In this document: in pieces, positions 34,575 to 43,290 of the stretch | How the letters are laid out: each line of letters opens with the position of its first letter | Position numbering within the stretch: the stretch's first letter is position 1 | Assembly (NCBI GenBank): GCA_964415045.1 | Contig: CAYPZL010000023.1 | Coordinates: forward strand, 1-43,352 | Direction: 5' to 3' | DNA length: 43,352 nucleotides | Origin: CAYPZL01 sp964415045 | GTDB taxonomy: Bacteria; Planctomycetota; Phycisphaerae; Sedimentisphaerales; Anaerobacaceae | Translations under genes and position numbers: made by a program | The notes under the pieces: generated by a model | Seen by the model: only the letters and a program-made list of their open reading frames with translations | What the model was told of the DNA's origin: nothing | Database searches by the model: none

Positions 34575-34708
34575 CAAGAGCATCCTTTCCAATACGAGGG
34601 CGGCCGGCTTCAACTTCCATTCCCGATCCAGACCGCTGATTCAGCCGACAGCCCACCTAAAGGCCCGGCGTCGAAAGCTCCCACACCGTCTCCAACGTGC
34701 CATCGCCA

Positions 34709-35065
34709 TCACGTCTTCACCAGGTTGCGACGGTAGGTTGCCAAGACCTTCTGGCCTTGACGAATCTGTTTGATTTCCCCGTCAACGGCGCTTCGGGCGG
34801 TTGTCAACACGAGAGAAAGCGTGTCACAAAGGCGTTGGAGTCTCTCGCGTCTGCGCTCGAATTCCGGTGTCCCGTGCACGCCGAGGTGAGTTACCTTCGC
34901 GACCAAAGCCTCCGTCTCCTGCATGAGAGTCCCTACGACGGATAGTTCCCCCCGACGAACGAGTTGCAGTTGCCTGTTCAGCAGAGACTCCAATTCGTCC
35001 AGCAACTGCCTGGCATCATCACCGGCTTCGTCGGGATGTCCGGCTTCCACATGGGCAGCACTCAT
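34709..35065 (-). CDS. FlgN/FliT-like export chaperone (second copy)
   Basis: The 118-aa helical protein has a FlgN-type pattern: LLDELESLLNRQLQLVRRGE, then a central charged region and a final IKQIRQGQKVLATYRRNL. FlgN chaperones deliver FlgK and FlgL to the export gate. This one sits away from flgK, between a TPR gene and the giant glycan enzyme, with fliD further on, so it may serve FliD (a FliT role) or hold a substrate for modification. Its ATG overlaps the TPR gene stop (ATGA). The next 134 nt to the giant gene show no clear promoter. Confidence 0.65.
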   Translation of the reverse strand: MSAAHVEAGHPDEAGDDARQLLDELESLLNRQLQLVRRGELSVVGTLMQETEALVAKVTHLGVHGTPEFERRRERLQRLCDTLSLVLTTARSAVDGEIKQIRQGQKVLATYRRNLVKT

Positions 35066-35679
35066 CGGACCTCCGCCAGATTGCGTTCGACTTCCTCGAG
35101 CAGGTTCGCGGCGTCGTGGTTGGTCGGCTCCAGGGCGAGCAGGTTCAGCAGCGTGCTTTTGGCCTGTTGCGGCCGGCCGTCCTTTAGATACAACGCCGCC
35201 AAGGCAAACAGCACGGATGTGTCACCCGGATGCATCTGCAGATACACCTCAAGATAATAGATGACCTTGGCAAACGAACCCATCTCGCAGGAGACCTGGA
35301 ACAAACCCAGAAGAGCCGAGATGTTGTCCGTATCCAATTCCAGCGACTTCATGTAGAGATCGAAAGCCTGCGGATGATCCTGTCGCTGCTGCGCGACCAT
35401 GGCCAAACCGGCGTACGCCTTGGCGCAGTTGGCGTCCAGGCGACAGGCGACCCGAAAGGCAATCTCGGCCTCGTCGAGCTCTTCCTTCTGCAAGGCCGCC
35501 ACGCCCAGACCCACGTACGGCCCGGGCTCGTCGGGGCCGAGCGAAGCGGCCTTCTCGTAGCAACGCTGGGCCTGGCTGTAATCTCCCACCGACGTGTAGC
35601 AGTCCCCCATCTCGCGCAGCACCTCGTAATGCTGCGTGCGCTTGCGCTTTTCGATCTCATTCGTTCGTGCCGTATCCAT
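35062..35679 (-). CDS. TPR-repeat protein in the flagellar glycan island
   Basis: The 205-aa cytosolic protein consists of about five tetratricopeptide repeats: GDCYTSVGDYSQAQRCYEKA, GLGVAALQKEELDEAEIAFR, GLAMVAQQRQDHPQAFDLYM, YLEVYLQMHPGDTSVLFALA, and a final LLNLLALEPTNHDAANLLEE. Such scaffolds often bind glycosyltransferases or their protein acceptors. There is no signal peptide. The ATG at 35679 lies 35 nt after the GT2-TPR gene, and the stop overlaps the FlgN-like start by 4 nt. Its exact job is unknown. Confidence 0.8.
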   Translation of the reverse strand: MDTARTNEIEKRKRTQHYEVLREMGDCYTSVGDYSQAQRCYEKAASLGPDEPGPYVGLGVAALQKEELDEAEIAFRVACRLDANCAKAYAGLAMVAQQRQDHPQAFDLYMKSLELDTDNISALLGLFQVSCEMGSFAKVIYYLEVYLQMHPGDTSVLFALAALYLKDGRPQQAKSTLLNLLALEPTNHDAANLLEEVERNLAEVR

Positions 35680-35714
35680 GTTCGTCCAGGTCCTACATCG
35701 TTGAAAAGCTCTGG

Positions 35715-37361
35715 TTATGAGAGACGCAAGTCCTCCTGCGAGGCCGCCATCGAAGGACAGCCCCCCGAAAGCCACTGCTCGGCGCGCGTCAGCAGATGAA
35801 TGGCCGCGTCCAGATTCTTCTTCCCGCGACAGATCTTCGCCTCCAGAAGCAGCGTATCCACGGTGGGTCGCTGTTGATTGACTTCATGACTGCACCGCCC
35901 CGCCTCGGCGAGCTTTCCGCCTTCAAAGTACGCCCGGGCTGCCATGGTCTTCATCCACAATTTGTTCTGATGATGCTCGGCCATGGACTCGAACAGGCGG
36001 GCCGCCGCCACCCAGTTGCCATCGTCCATGGCCAGCTTCGCTTGACGTAACAACTCGTCAAACTGAAACGGCAGTTCTTCTTCTCGCGGCGGGCGCACCC
36101 GGATACCGGCGGCCGTCAGTGACGCTTCGACCGAAAGATGCGGATAGGCTCTGCGCGGCTGACACAAGTCGGTCCGTCGCAGTACGGCCGCCCAGGGCGA
36201 GCCGGCGGCCCCCTCGATCAGGTACCCTTCCCGGCTGCTGCTGTTGATCAGTGCATACAGCGGGTTCTCCACCCACATTTCCTCCACGGGAAAGCCCGCC
36301 GGCACAATGGCTACGTAATCGGCCTCGGTCTGCTGCAGAGCCACATCGACCCGCTCGGCCGCCGAACTCTGAGAATCCACCAACACCGGCACCACATTGG
36401 GCATCTCGACGTTCAAACGCGAGCGATCCGCCGGTGGCAGCGGAAGGTAGAGCTTGTACGGATAGAACGTATGGCGCCAGATGCGCAGCATCGTATCGGC
36501 GAGGCCGTCGTCCAGTCTGTCAACGAGCAAGATGATTGACAGGTCGGCGATCTTGGGCCATGGGCCGACGGGACGCGTCGTCCGGATGGCCAGGATGTTT
36601 CGCAGATAGGCCTCCGAATCTTTGCGCTGTTGGAAGGAGATGCGATCCGACGCGCCGACCGGACTGTAGAACTCTCCGGTAATCGACGGCACGTGATGAA
36701 AGTCGGAGAAGAAAGCCAGCCGCCGCGTCATGTCCCAATCGATGAGAATCGTGAGGTCTTCATTGTACGGTCCCGTCCTGTCAAGCAGATCGCGCCGATG
36801 CATAAGAGAGACGTGCAGGACGTGATTGAAGTACAGCATCAGGAAACGGTCGAAGTCGCGGCTGATTTCCACGTATTTGCTCAAGACCTGCCGGCTGCCG
36901 TCCGGCCGCACGTTGCAATAACTCTTGTACAAATCACTGTAGGCCACCCCGCCGTCGGTCCCGTTCTCCAGGGCGGCCACGAGGCGTTCGACGTGGTGGG
37001 GATAGTACATGTCGTCATCATCAAGATAGGCCACGTACTTTCCCCGGGCTCCGGCCAGCGCCTCGTTGAGACAATGCGGCTTGCCGCGGTTCTCCTTCCT
37101 GTCGATGAAGATGATCCGAGGGTCGTTCCATGAGCGCACCACATCGCCGACGTCCTCGCCGCCGTCATTGATGACGAAGATCTCGAGATTGCGGTGTGTT
37201 TGCCGCACGACGCTCGCCAGCGCCTGTGCCAAATAGCGACGCCGGTTGAACGTGGGCAGCAATACGCTGACCAGGGGGCCTCGTCGGCCTCCCTCGTTCC
37301 AAGCCGCCTCCGGTGCTGCGCTTGCTCCGGAGTTTGCAGGTATCTTGAACGAATGCGTCAT
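35715..37361 (-). CDS. GT2 glycosyltransferase with C-terminal TPR-like helices
   Basis: The 548-aa protein has a GT-A fold family 2 domain at residues 28-270: PLVSVLLPTFNRRRYLAQAL, then ENRGKPHCLNEALAGARGKY and the metal-binding DDDD at 114-117. A second region (about 290-430, IADLSIILLVDRLDDGLADT) is of unclear fold. The end (about 435-548) is helical with TPR-like spacing (AARLFESMAEHHQNKLWMKT, AARAYFEGGKLAEAG). The ATG at 37361 lacks a good Shine-Dalgarno. A GTG at 37376, overlapping the upstream stop as TAGTG behind CCGAGG, may be the true coupled start. Role in flagellar or surface glycan assembly is inferred from context. Confidence 0.8.
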   Translation of the reverse strand: MTHSFKIPANSGASAAPEAAWNEGGRRGPLVSVLLPTFNRRRYLAQALASVVRQTHRNLEIFVINDGGEDVGDVVRSWNDPRIIFIDRKENRGKPHCLNEALAGARGKYVAYLDDDDMYYPHHVERLVAALENGTDGGVAYSDLYKSYCNVRPDGSRQVLSKYVEISRDFDRFLMLYFNHVLHVSLMHRRDLLDRTGPYNEDLTILIDWDMTRRLAFFSDFHHVPSITGEFYSPVGASDRISFQQRKDSEAYLRNILAIRTTRPVGPWPKIADLSIILLVDRLDDGLADTMLRIWRHTFYPYKLYLPLPPADRSRLNVEMPNVVPVLVDSQSSAAERVDVALQQTEADYVAIVPAGFPVEEMWVENPLYALINSSSREGYLIEGAAGSPWAAVLRRTDLCQPRRAYPHLSVEASLTAAGIRVRPPREEELPFQFDELLRQAKLAMDDGNWVAAARLFESMAEHHQNKLWMKTMAARAYFEGGKLAEAGRCSHEVNQQRPTVDTLLLEAKICRGKKNLDAAIHLLTRAEQWLSGGCPSMAASQEDLRLS

Positions 37362-37375
37362 CACGGAAAAGGTCA

Positions 37376-38887
37376 CTACCTCGGAGGCACAGCGCCCTGG
37401 GGCCCGGACACGGCAAAGCCATCCATATCGCCGCCGGGCACGCCCGGCGTGGCCACCGGCCCGCCGGCGCCGCGGCATGGCGACAGTTCGATCTCACCCT
37501 CAAGTTGTGTGAGGATTCCGTTGACCTTGTTCAACTGCTCGGCAACGGCAAAATGCTCTTCGATAAAGCGCCGGTAGACGTCCGGATCGTAGTCGCCGCC
37601 GAGCACCTGCTCGCAGAACTGCTCGGCGATATTGAACAGATAGCGGCGCGGGAAGAGCTTCTCGGCCCCCGGGAAGTTGTGAATGACCGGCTTCAAGCCG
37701 CACGCCATCCCCGTCAACAACCCTTCCACCTGGCCCTCACCGATGCCCCCGGCCACAACATAATGCTTGTCACTCAGCCAACCGTCCAGATCGCTCGGGT
37801 ACGGCTCAAAGAACACGACGTTCGACAAACCAAGCGTTTCGACCATGTGTCGAACATACTGCTCCAGCATCGGACTCTCGAAGCTTCCCGTGAAGAACAG
37901 CTTGTATGCGGCATCGATATAGTGCAGCTTCTGCATGCACTGCAGGAGCAACGCGGGATTGGACTCCATGGTCAGACGTCCCATGCAGGCGAGATGCTTG
38001 CCTCGCTCGCGCCGACGCAGGGCATACCGGTCCAGGTTGACAGCGTTGGGAATCACGGCCAGGCGAGTACGGTTCCGAATATCCGGAACCTGTTGCAATA
38101 ATGCCTCCTCCACGGCGGAGCTGCCGATCTGCACCAGGATGCTCACGTTCTCCCACCGCACGTCCCTGGCCCAGTCCCCCCGCACGTCCGAGCGACGCAG
38201 GCTGGCAATGATCCTGGCTGAGCCGCCCTGATGCGAAGCGTCCACGAGCATCCGGTCTCCTCCATCGAACCAGGCGATGTCGCATTGCCCCATCAGGCCG
38301 GAGATGCCGTCCGGCCGCAGTCCGTCGCAGAAGGTGGTCTGAAACCGCTGCCGCACGAACTCGCAAATATCAGCCAGAGCCCCATCCTCACTGACACCGC
38401 CACGGAAGAAGGCCACTCTGGGCCGTTTGCTGCGGACGACTTCGAGAATGGGCCGCAGCACCTCCTGCTCGGGCCACAACCGGTAAGACCGAAGAAGCAC
38501 CTCGATGGCCAGCCCCTTCTTGTCCTGGTCGAGCAGCAGGGTTGCCGTTCGGTTCAACAAATCAACGTTGAGAATTCGCATTCGCTCCATATCGTCGAAC
38601 AGTTCCGCCGCCTCCGCGGCCCGTCCCCCGGCCACGTAGGCCTCCGCCAGATTCCATAGAATCTCCCCGCTGGAGTCCTTGAGATGCCTCGCCCTGGTCA
38701 AATAGGCAATGGCGTCGTCCGTGCGACCCAGGCAGTGCAGGATGGCTCCGGCGTCATTGAGGGCCTCCGCATCCTGCGGGGCGGCCCGCAGGTGCTCCTG
38801 TATGCAGTTCAAACCCTCCTGATGCTTGCCGGCCTCGGCCAGTTGTAAACCTCTTTCGTAGTAGTCCGAACGTGTCTGCACTGTCAT
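37376..38887 (-). CDS. TPR-GT4 fusion glycosyltransferase
   Basis: The 503-aa protein opens with TPR repeats (residues about 5-155: YYERGLQLAEAGKHQEGLNC, EALNDAGAILHCLGRTDDAI, LWNLAEAYVAGGRAAEAAEL). A GT-B glycosyltransferase domain follows (about 160-470) with IPNAVNLDRYALRRRERGKH, LTMESNPALLLQCMQKL and the donor-site region EGQVEGLLTGMACGLKPVIH. The tail is Gly/Pro-rich. TPR-linked transferases resemble OGT in plan, which modifies protein Ser/Thr, though the catalytic domain here is GT4-like rather than GT41. The ATG at 38887 has GGGAG 8 nt upstream. A sigma-54 promoter sits about 57 nt upstream, so this gene may head its own transcript. Confidence 0.82.
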   Translation of the reverse strand: MTVQTRSDYYERGLQLAEAGKHQEGLNCIQEHLRAAPQDAEALNDAGAILHCLGRTDDAIAYLTRARHLKDSSGEILWNLAEAYVAGGRAAEAAELFDDMERMRILNVDLLNRTATLLLDQDKKGLAIEVLLRSYRLWPEQEVLRPILEVVRSKRPRVAFFRGGVSEDGALADICEFVRQRFQTTFCDGLRPDGISGLMGQCDIAWFDGGDRMLVDASHQGGSARIIASLRRSDVRGDWARDVRWENVSILVQIGSSAVEEALLQQVPDIRNRTRLAVIPNAVNLDRYALRRRERGKHLACMGRLTMESNPALLLQCMQKLHYIDAAYKLFFTGSFESPMLEQYVRHMVETLGLSNVVFFEPYPSDLDGWLSDKHYVVAGGIGEGQVEGLLTGMACGLKPVIHNFPGAEKLFPRRYLFNIAEQFCEQVLGGDYDPDVYRRFIEEHFAVAEQLNKVNGILTQLEGEIELSPCRGAGGPVATPGVPGGDMDGFAVSGPQGAVPPR

Positions 38888-38943
38888 TACTCTTACTCCC
38901 GTCTGGCAAACCATTGTTTCAAGGTCATGCTTCTTCATGTCAC

Positions 38944-38959
38944 TGCAAATTCCGTGCCG
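38944..38959 (-). promoter_or_regulatory. Sigma-54 promoter of the glycosyltransferase island
   Basis: The minus strand reads CGGCACGGAATTTGCA, a match to TGGCAC-N5-TTGCW apart from the first base, with GG-N10-GC spacing. It sits in the 185-bp gap after flgL. The predicted start site is near 38933, giving a leader of about 46 nt before the TPR-GT4 gene. Confidence 0.75.
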
Positions 38960-38978
38960 CTCAGGAAAAGCGCGATTC

Positions 38979-38994
38979 CGTCTTAATCAAGACG
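38979..38994. promoter_or_regulatory. Perfect inverted repeat just upstream of the island's sigma-54 promoter
   Basis: CGTCTTAATCAAGACG is a 6-bp inverted repeat with a 4-nt centre, 20 nt upstream of the -24 element. It could bind a regulator, or form a weak flgL terminator stem, though GGAATC rather than a T-run follows on the minus strand. Confidence 0.3.
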
Positions 38995-39072
38995 CTTCCC
39001 AAAATGACGCCGGATAGAAATCAAACACCGACGTCTGTAAACCAGCCACCACGCAATCTCTGCCCCGCGCAG

Positions 39073-40260
39073 CTAACCGATAAAGTCCAATAATGTGATG
39101 GTCATCAGCTTCCCCGCGACCGAGAGCGACATCTGGTAGAGAACCTCCCGACGAGAAAGATCGATGGCGATTTGCGCGATGTCGGCCTCCTGCAAACCGG
39201 TCGTTTCGTCCTGCGTATCGAACTGCATGTTCTCCAGGTTGCGTTGCAGAGTATCCAGAAAACCGATCCGTGATCCCGTGGTGACATCCGCCTGCATCAA
39301 GCCGTTGCGAACCTCTTCGACCGCAGCGACACACTGATTGACGTAGGAGAGCACTTGAGAGCTGGGAATTCCCCTTTCATTGAACAGCGTATCGCGCAGG
39401 CTGATGAGGGTCCCGAACACGTCGTACGTTCCCGGCACCCGGACCAGCTCGACACCGGTGCTGTTGAGCCCGGTGGTATCCACGTACAGGATTTTCCCGG
39501 TGCGCGAGTCCGTCACGGCCTGATTGGCGTCGCCTCCCAGGGGAACGGTCACAAAGGTGGCTCCATCGTCGATCGAGATCTGGTAGTTGCTCCCGTCGTG
39601 CGTGACCGTCAACCAGACGTCGCCGCACACGTTTGATGTCCCCGTTCCGGCCGCGGCGCCGGTTTCACCCAGAAAAATGGGATCCTCTCGGTCGTCCACA
39701 CGAAAGACCTCGTCGCCGACCCAGTATCCTTCCACGTCCACCGCCGCCGACACATCGATACGTCGCGCCTCGTCGCTGCCCTGGTAGGTAACGTTCGTCA
39801 CCATGCCATTTTCGCGTTCGACCGCATAGGGCGCCGTGCCGGTGTCGTTGCCGCCGAAGAGATACTGGCCGGCGTGCTTGGTGTTTGCCAGCGAAATCAT
39901 CTGCTCCAGTGTGCTGTTGATCCATTCGGCGATGCGTGCCTGACCCTCCTCGTCGTTGACGCCACTGACAATCTGGGTCAGATTGGCTTTCGTATCAGCG
40001 AGCGCCTCGGCCATGTCCTCGATAATTGTCGAGGTAATCTCCAGATCTCCGATCAGGTTGGTGATCTGCTCCTCGTAGTTGGCCAGAGACCGTTCCTGGG
40101 AGTTCAGCGTCAGGATGCGATACGCATCCGAGGGACTGTCTGAAGCCCGGTTGACGTAGTTGCCGCTGGCTGCCTGCTCTTGCAGTTTCATCAACGCTTC
40201 GGCGTTAAGGTTGAGAGCGTAGCTGACGTTCTGATAGATTGTCGTTAGTGAGCCGGCCAT
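39073..40260 (-). CDS. flgL: Flagellar hook-filament junction protein FlgL
   Basis: The 395-aa junction protein joins hook to filament. The N-terminal flagellin-like helix pair is typical (LMKLQEQAASGNYVNRASDS, then EWINSTLEQMISLANTKHAG with YLFGG). The C-terminal D0/D1 is also clear: LQEADIAQIAIDLSRREVLY and the end LSVAGKLMTITLLDFIG. A beta-rich insert of about 90 residues (about 205-290) includes VWLTVTHDGSNYQISIDDGA. AGAGG 6 nt upstream supports the ATG at 40260. It lies 88 nt after flgK. Confidence 0.95.
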   Translation of the reverse strand: MAGSLTTIYQNVSYALNLNAEALMKLQEQAASGNYVNRASDSPSDAYRILTLNSQERSLANYEEQITNLIGDLEITSTIIEDMAEALADTKANLTQIVSGVNDEEGQARIAEWINSTLEQMISLANTKHAGQYLFGGNDTGTAPYAVERENGMVTNVTYQGSDEARRIDVSAAVDVEGYWVGDEVFRVDDREDPIFLGETGAAAGTGTSNVCGDVWLTVTHDGSNYQISIDDGATFVTVPLGGDANQAVTDSRTGKILYVDTTGLNSTGVELVRVPGTYDVFGTLISLRDTLFNERGIPSSQVLSYVNQCVAAVEEVRNGLMQADVTTGSRIGFLDTLQRNLENMQFDTQDETTGLQEADIAQIAIDLSRREVLYQMSLSVAGKLMTITLLDFIG

Positions 40261-40348
40261 AATCGCCTCTCTGCCCCGATGGGTCTTTGCTTATGCTTGA
40301 GAACGTGGGCGGCCCTCCCGGCAGGCATCAGCCCCGGCCGGCAGTCGC

Positions 40349-42319
40349 TCACCTCACCACCTCCATCAAGGCCATCATCGTACCTTGAAGGGTGTTCAGA
40401 TACTTGGCCATCGCCTGAAACATCTGTTCGTACACAAGGATTTGTGCCGCTTCGTCATTGATGTCGACACCGCTCAAATCGCCTCGTTGCGTCCCGAGAT
40501 TCTGGATCATCGCCCCAACATTGTCCCTTTGGGACTGCTTCAGGGCGATCTCCTGTCCCAAATTTGCGACCGTTCGCTGGTAGTACTCTCCAGGCGTCAA
40601 CCCCCCGAGGGCATCCAGCTCTTCCTCGCGAAGCTGTGAAAGCTGCAACGCAGCGGCGTTATCCAGCAGGTCGCCTCCCAGAGCGGTGGCGATCCGATCC
40701 GGCTCATCGGCAATCGCCTGACAGATCTGCATCTCCGAGGCACTCGCTCCCGAAAAGAAGGCATTCATGCCGGTCGCCGCCAGGAGCCCCGACGTATCTG
40801 TCGTGGCAAATGCCTCGACCTCGAAGCTGTCGCCGTCATTCACATCGCCGGCACCAACGGCGATTTTGATTCCGTTGGCCATCTCAATCACGTCTCCTGC
40901 CGCGTAACCCGAGCCGATATTCAACTCGCTGGAGACGTTACCGCTCTGGTCCGTCACCTCGAGGCGCAACGAGCCGTTCCCTACGGAACCACTGCCCTCC
41001 ACGGTAAATGTGAACGTGTTGTTTTCCGTGCCATTGTAAATACCGGAAACGGCGACGCCGGGGGCCGAGGCCGCCGTAAGATTCGTCGCGGTGGGTTCCG
41101 GCAAAACCGCCGGTATGAAATCGAACGTGTACCCCAGATCAGCGGCAAGCTGAAGCCGCGACGAGGTCACCGACGCATTGAGGCCGGCAATGGCATCGAT
41201 CTTGGCAGCCACGGTCACCAGCGTGTCCGGCGCCGGGCCTGAAACATCCACATCGATCCGGTACCTTTCCACGGCGTTGGTGCCCTCGTTCGTTACCCGA
41301 ATGTAGAACGCGCCGTCGGTGATCTCCGAATCACCGGCGCTGAGGTCGGTGCTGTCCATGACCCAACCGCTCAGCTCGGTAAAGGACCCGTCCGGGCCCA
41401 CGCCCTGAACGTGACACTGATTCACCCGCGTGACAAGAGCCTGCGCGAGAGTGTCCAGGTCGCCGCGAATGTCCGCCAGCAACTCATTCTTCAGCGAGAG
41501 CAGGCCCCCGAGCTTGCCCCCCTGAACGTTCAGAGTATACCCTTCACCGTCGGCGGCCATGACGCTGAGGGTCTGATCCTCTCGCAATCCCACCGCAAGC
41601 TCCACCGGAATTGTATTTGTTACGACGGGAAGTCCGGCGATTGAGACATCCACCACACCGTACTCTCTTGTCATGGTCTCAAGATCGACGAACTCGGCCA
41701 GTTCGCTGATCAACTGATCTCGCTCGTCGCGCAGGTTATTGGCCTGCCCGTAGCCAACTTCGATATTCTGGATACTGGCGTTCAGTTCCGCAATCTGGTT
41801 GATCAGAAGATTGATCGAATCCGCCGTGTTTTGCGCTTCGAGGACGATCTGGTCCCCCATGTTTGTCACTGAAGCGCCCAAACGCCGAAATTCGGTGGCA
41901 AGCGCCCGGGCCGCACTGACGGTCGCGCTGCGCGCCACATCGTCGAGCGGAGCGGCAGCGAGATCGCGCAACGCGTCGAAGAAGGCGTCGATCGATTCAT
42001 TGAGTCCCATCCCCTCCGAGAACTCGCCGAAGGTGGTTTCCACCGTGCTGAGAACGGACAGTTCCTGCGAAACCTGGCTGTACGCCGACTGCTGGTCGAC
42101 GATCGCACGCTCCAGGAGTTGATCGATCAACCGTATGACGCCGGCAACCTCCACGCCGCTGTCCAGCGCACCGCCGCCCTGGGCATTCGAAGCAGGGACC
42201 AGCTCCACGCGTTGACGGTGGTAGCCCTCGGTCGCCGCGTTCGCCACGTTATTGCCGACCACCTCGAGACCCGCCTGGGCTGCGTCTATGCCACTGAGTC
42301 CTATGTCAAAACCTGCCAT
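40349..42319 (-). CDS. flgK: Flagellar hook-associated protein FlgK
   Basis: The 656-aa first junction protein has the FlgK N-terminus (IGLSGIDAAQAGLEVVGNNV then ANAATEGYHRQRV) and the D1 helices (NLRDERDQLISELAEFVDLE). The C-terminal rod-type helix reads INDEAAQILVYEQMFQAMAK. The middle (about 330-500) is a large beta-rich insertion with IYNGTENNTFTFTVEGSG and INDGDSFEVEA-like repeats. AGGA is 8 nt before the ATG. Gene order flgJ-type, flgN, flgK, flgL is the usual one. Confidence 0.96.
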   Translation of the reverse strand: MAGFDIGLSGIDAAQAGLEVVGNNVANAATEGYHRQRVELVPASNAQGGGALDSGVEVAGVIRLIDQLLERAIVDQQSAYSQVSQELSVLSTVETTFGEFSEGMGLNESIDAFFDALRDLAAAPLDDVARSATVSAARALATEFRRLGASVTNMGDQIVLEAQNTADSINLLINQIAELNASIQNIEVGYGQANNLRDERDQLISELAEFVDLETMTREYGVVDVSIAGLPVVTNTIPVELAVGLREDQTLSVMAADGEGYTLNVQGGKLGGLLSLKNELLADIRGDLDTLAQALVTRVNQCHVQGVGPDGSFTELSGWVMDSTDLSAGDSEITDGAFYIRVTNEGTNAVERYRIDVDVSGPAPDTLVTVAAKIDAIAGLNASVTSSRLQLAADLGYTFDFIPAVLPEPTATNLTAASAPGVAVSGIYNGTENNTFTFTVEGSGSVGNGSLRLEVTDQSGNVSSELNIGSGYAAGDVIEMANGIKIAVGAGDVNDGDSFEVEAFATTDTSGLLAATGMNAFFSGASASEMQICQAIADEPDRIATALGGDLLDNAAALQLSQLREEELDALGGLTPGEYYQRTVANLGQEIALKQSQRDNVGAMIQNLGTQRGDLSGVDINDEAAQILVYEQMFQAMAKYLNTLQGTMMALMEVVR

Positions 42320-42385
42320 CGTCTTGTCCTGTCACTCGTACCTTGGAGGAACGGATCACAACCGCTCCGTCAACGTTTGCATTCA

Positions 42386-42901
42386 TCAAAGGCGCAAACT
42401 CATCAACGCCGGGTTCTCGCCCTGTTTCACCGTGCCGCGGGCGCTGTACGTGAGGGTGTCTTTGCCATCCAATCCAAAGACAATGCGCATCAGAGAGCGA
42501 TTGAAGCGGGCGCAATCCGATACCAGCCTGGCCGTGAGTCTGTATTCACGCCTCAAATCGCTCGCAAGCGTCTTGAGTCTCCTCTGCTTCTCGATGAGTT
42601 TCTTGCGACTGTCATCCGGAACCAGCGTTTGCAAGGCGGACAAGGTCAGCCGGTCCGCCTCGCATCCCAGCGCGCCCGCCAGCTCCGCCCTCAAAACCTC
42701 TCGCTTTCGATCCATCGCTGCGCGAGCGTCGCCCTCACGCGCGATCCGGGCCAGAAGTTCCTGTAAACCCGCGTCGTCGCGCTTGATCAGAAGACCGCGA
42801 AGTGTATCCAGAGTGGACAATGTCGCCTCCAGGTGACGGACGTCCTCAGCGAGAACCTCCAACAACTCATCTGTCTTTCGTGCTGCCATCGATACGGTCA
42901 T
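42386..42901 (-). CDS. flgN: Flagellar export chaperone FlgN
   Basis: The 171-aa, mostly helical protein fits FlgN: LLEVLAEDVRHLEATLSTLD, LRGLLIKRDDAGLQELLARI, then a final region including LTYSARGTVKQ, a tail found in many FlgN proteins. It chaperones FlgK and FlgL, encoded directly downstream. The start ATG at 42901 lies two bases after the stop of the rod-binding gene. A longer frame to 43078 overlaps that gene and reads as out-of-frame sequence. Confidence 0.85.
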   Translation of the reverse strand: MTVSMAARKTDELLEVLAEDVRHLEATLSTLDTLRGLLIKRDDAGLQELLARIAREGDARAAMDRKREVLRAELAGALGCEADRLTLSALQTLVPDDSRKKLIEKQRRLKTLASDLRREYRLTARLVSDCARFNRSLMRIVFGLDGKDTLTYSARGTVKQGENPALMSLRL

Positions 42902-42903
42902 GA

Positions 42904-43290
42904 TCACAGCGTCCCATCCAATGATGCGCCGGCCACACCGGCATCTTCCATCTCCTGGAACTGTCGATAGATGTCCCGCCACAGGCCGAACCCCCCCTTG
43001 TCCGCGACATCCTGGGCCAGGTAATACCAGAAGAGGCCCTGAATCTGGCGCGAGGCCCCGTCCTCTTCGAGGCCCCAATTTCCGATGGACTCCTTTACCT
43101 GATCGAAGATCTTGGCGATGAAGACCGACTCGAAGTCCTTCGCCAACTGCTTCTTCTCTTCGTCGGAACGCCCCGCCAACTCGAGGACACCCTCCGTGCC
43201 GGAATTCGGGGGTAGAGACAGGCCACCGACGCGTTCCATGGCCAGCGACACGACGCCCGCCGGCATTGGCAATGACTCGATCTCATCCAT
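42904..43290 (-). CDS. flgJ: FlgJ-type rod-binding protein (no muramidase domain)
   Basis: The 128-aa protein matches only the N-terminal rod-binding domain of FlgJ: KKQLAKDFESVFIAKIFDQV then the QGLFWYYLAQDVADKGGFGL segment (usually ....m.d..la..ia..GG.Gla). FlgJ caps the growing rod. No C-terminal glucosaminidase is fused, so another enzyme must open the peptidoglycan. GAGGTG 5 nt before the ATG at 43290 decides the start; an in-frame ATG at 43341 lacks one. Upstream sequence to 43352 is too short to place the preceding gene. Confidence 0.88.
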   Translation of the reverse strand: MDEIESLPMPAGVVSLAMERVGGLSLPPNSGTEGVLELAGRSDEEKKQLAKDFESVFIAKIFDQVKESIGNWGLEEDGASRQIQGLFWYYLAQDVADKGGFGLWRDIYRQFQEMEDAGVAGASLDGTL

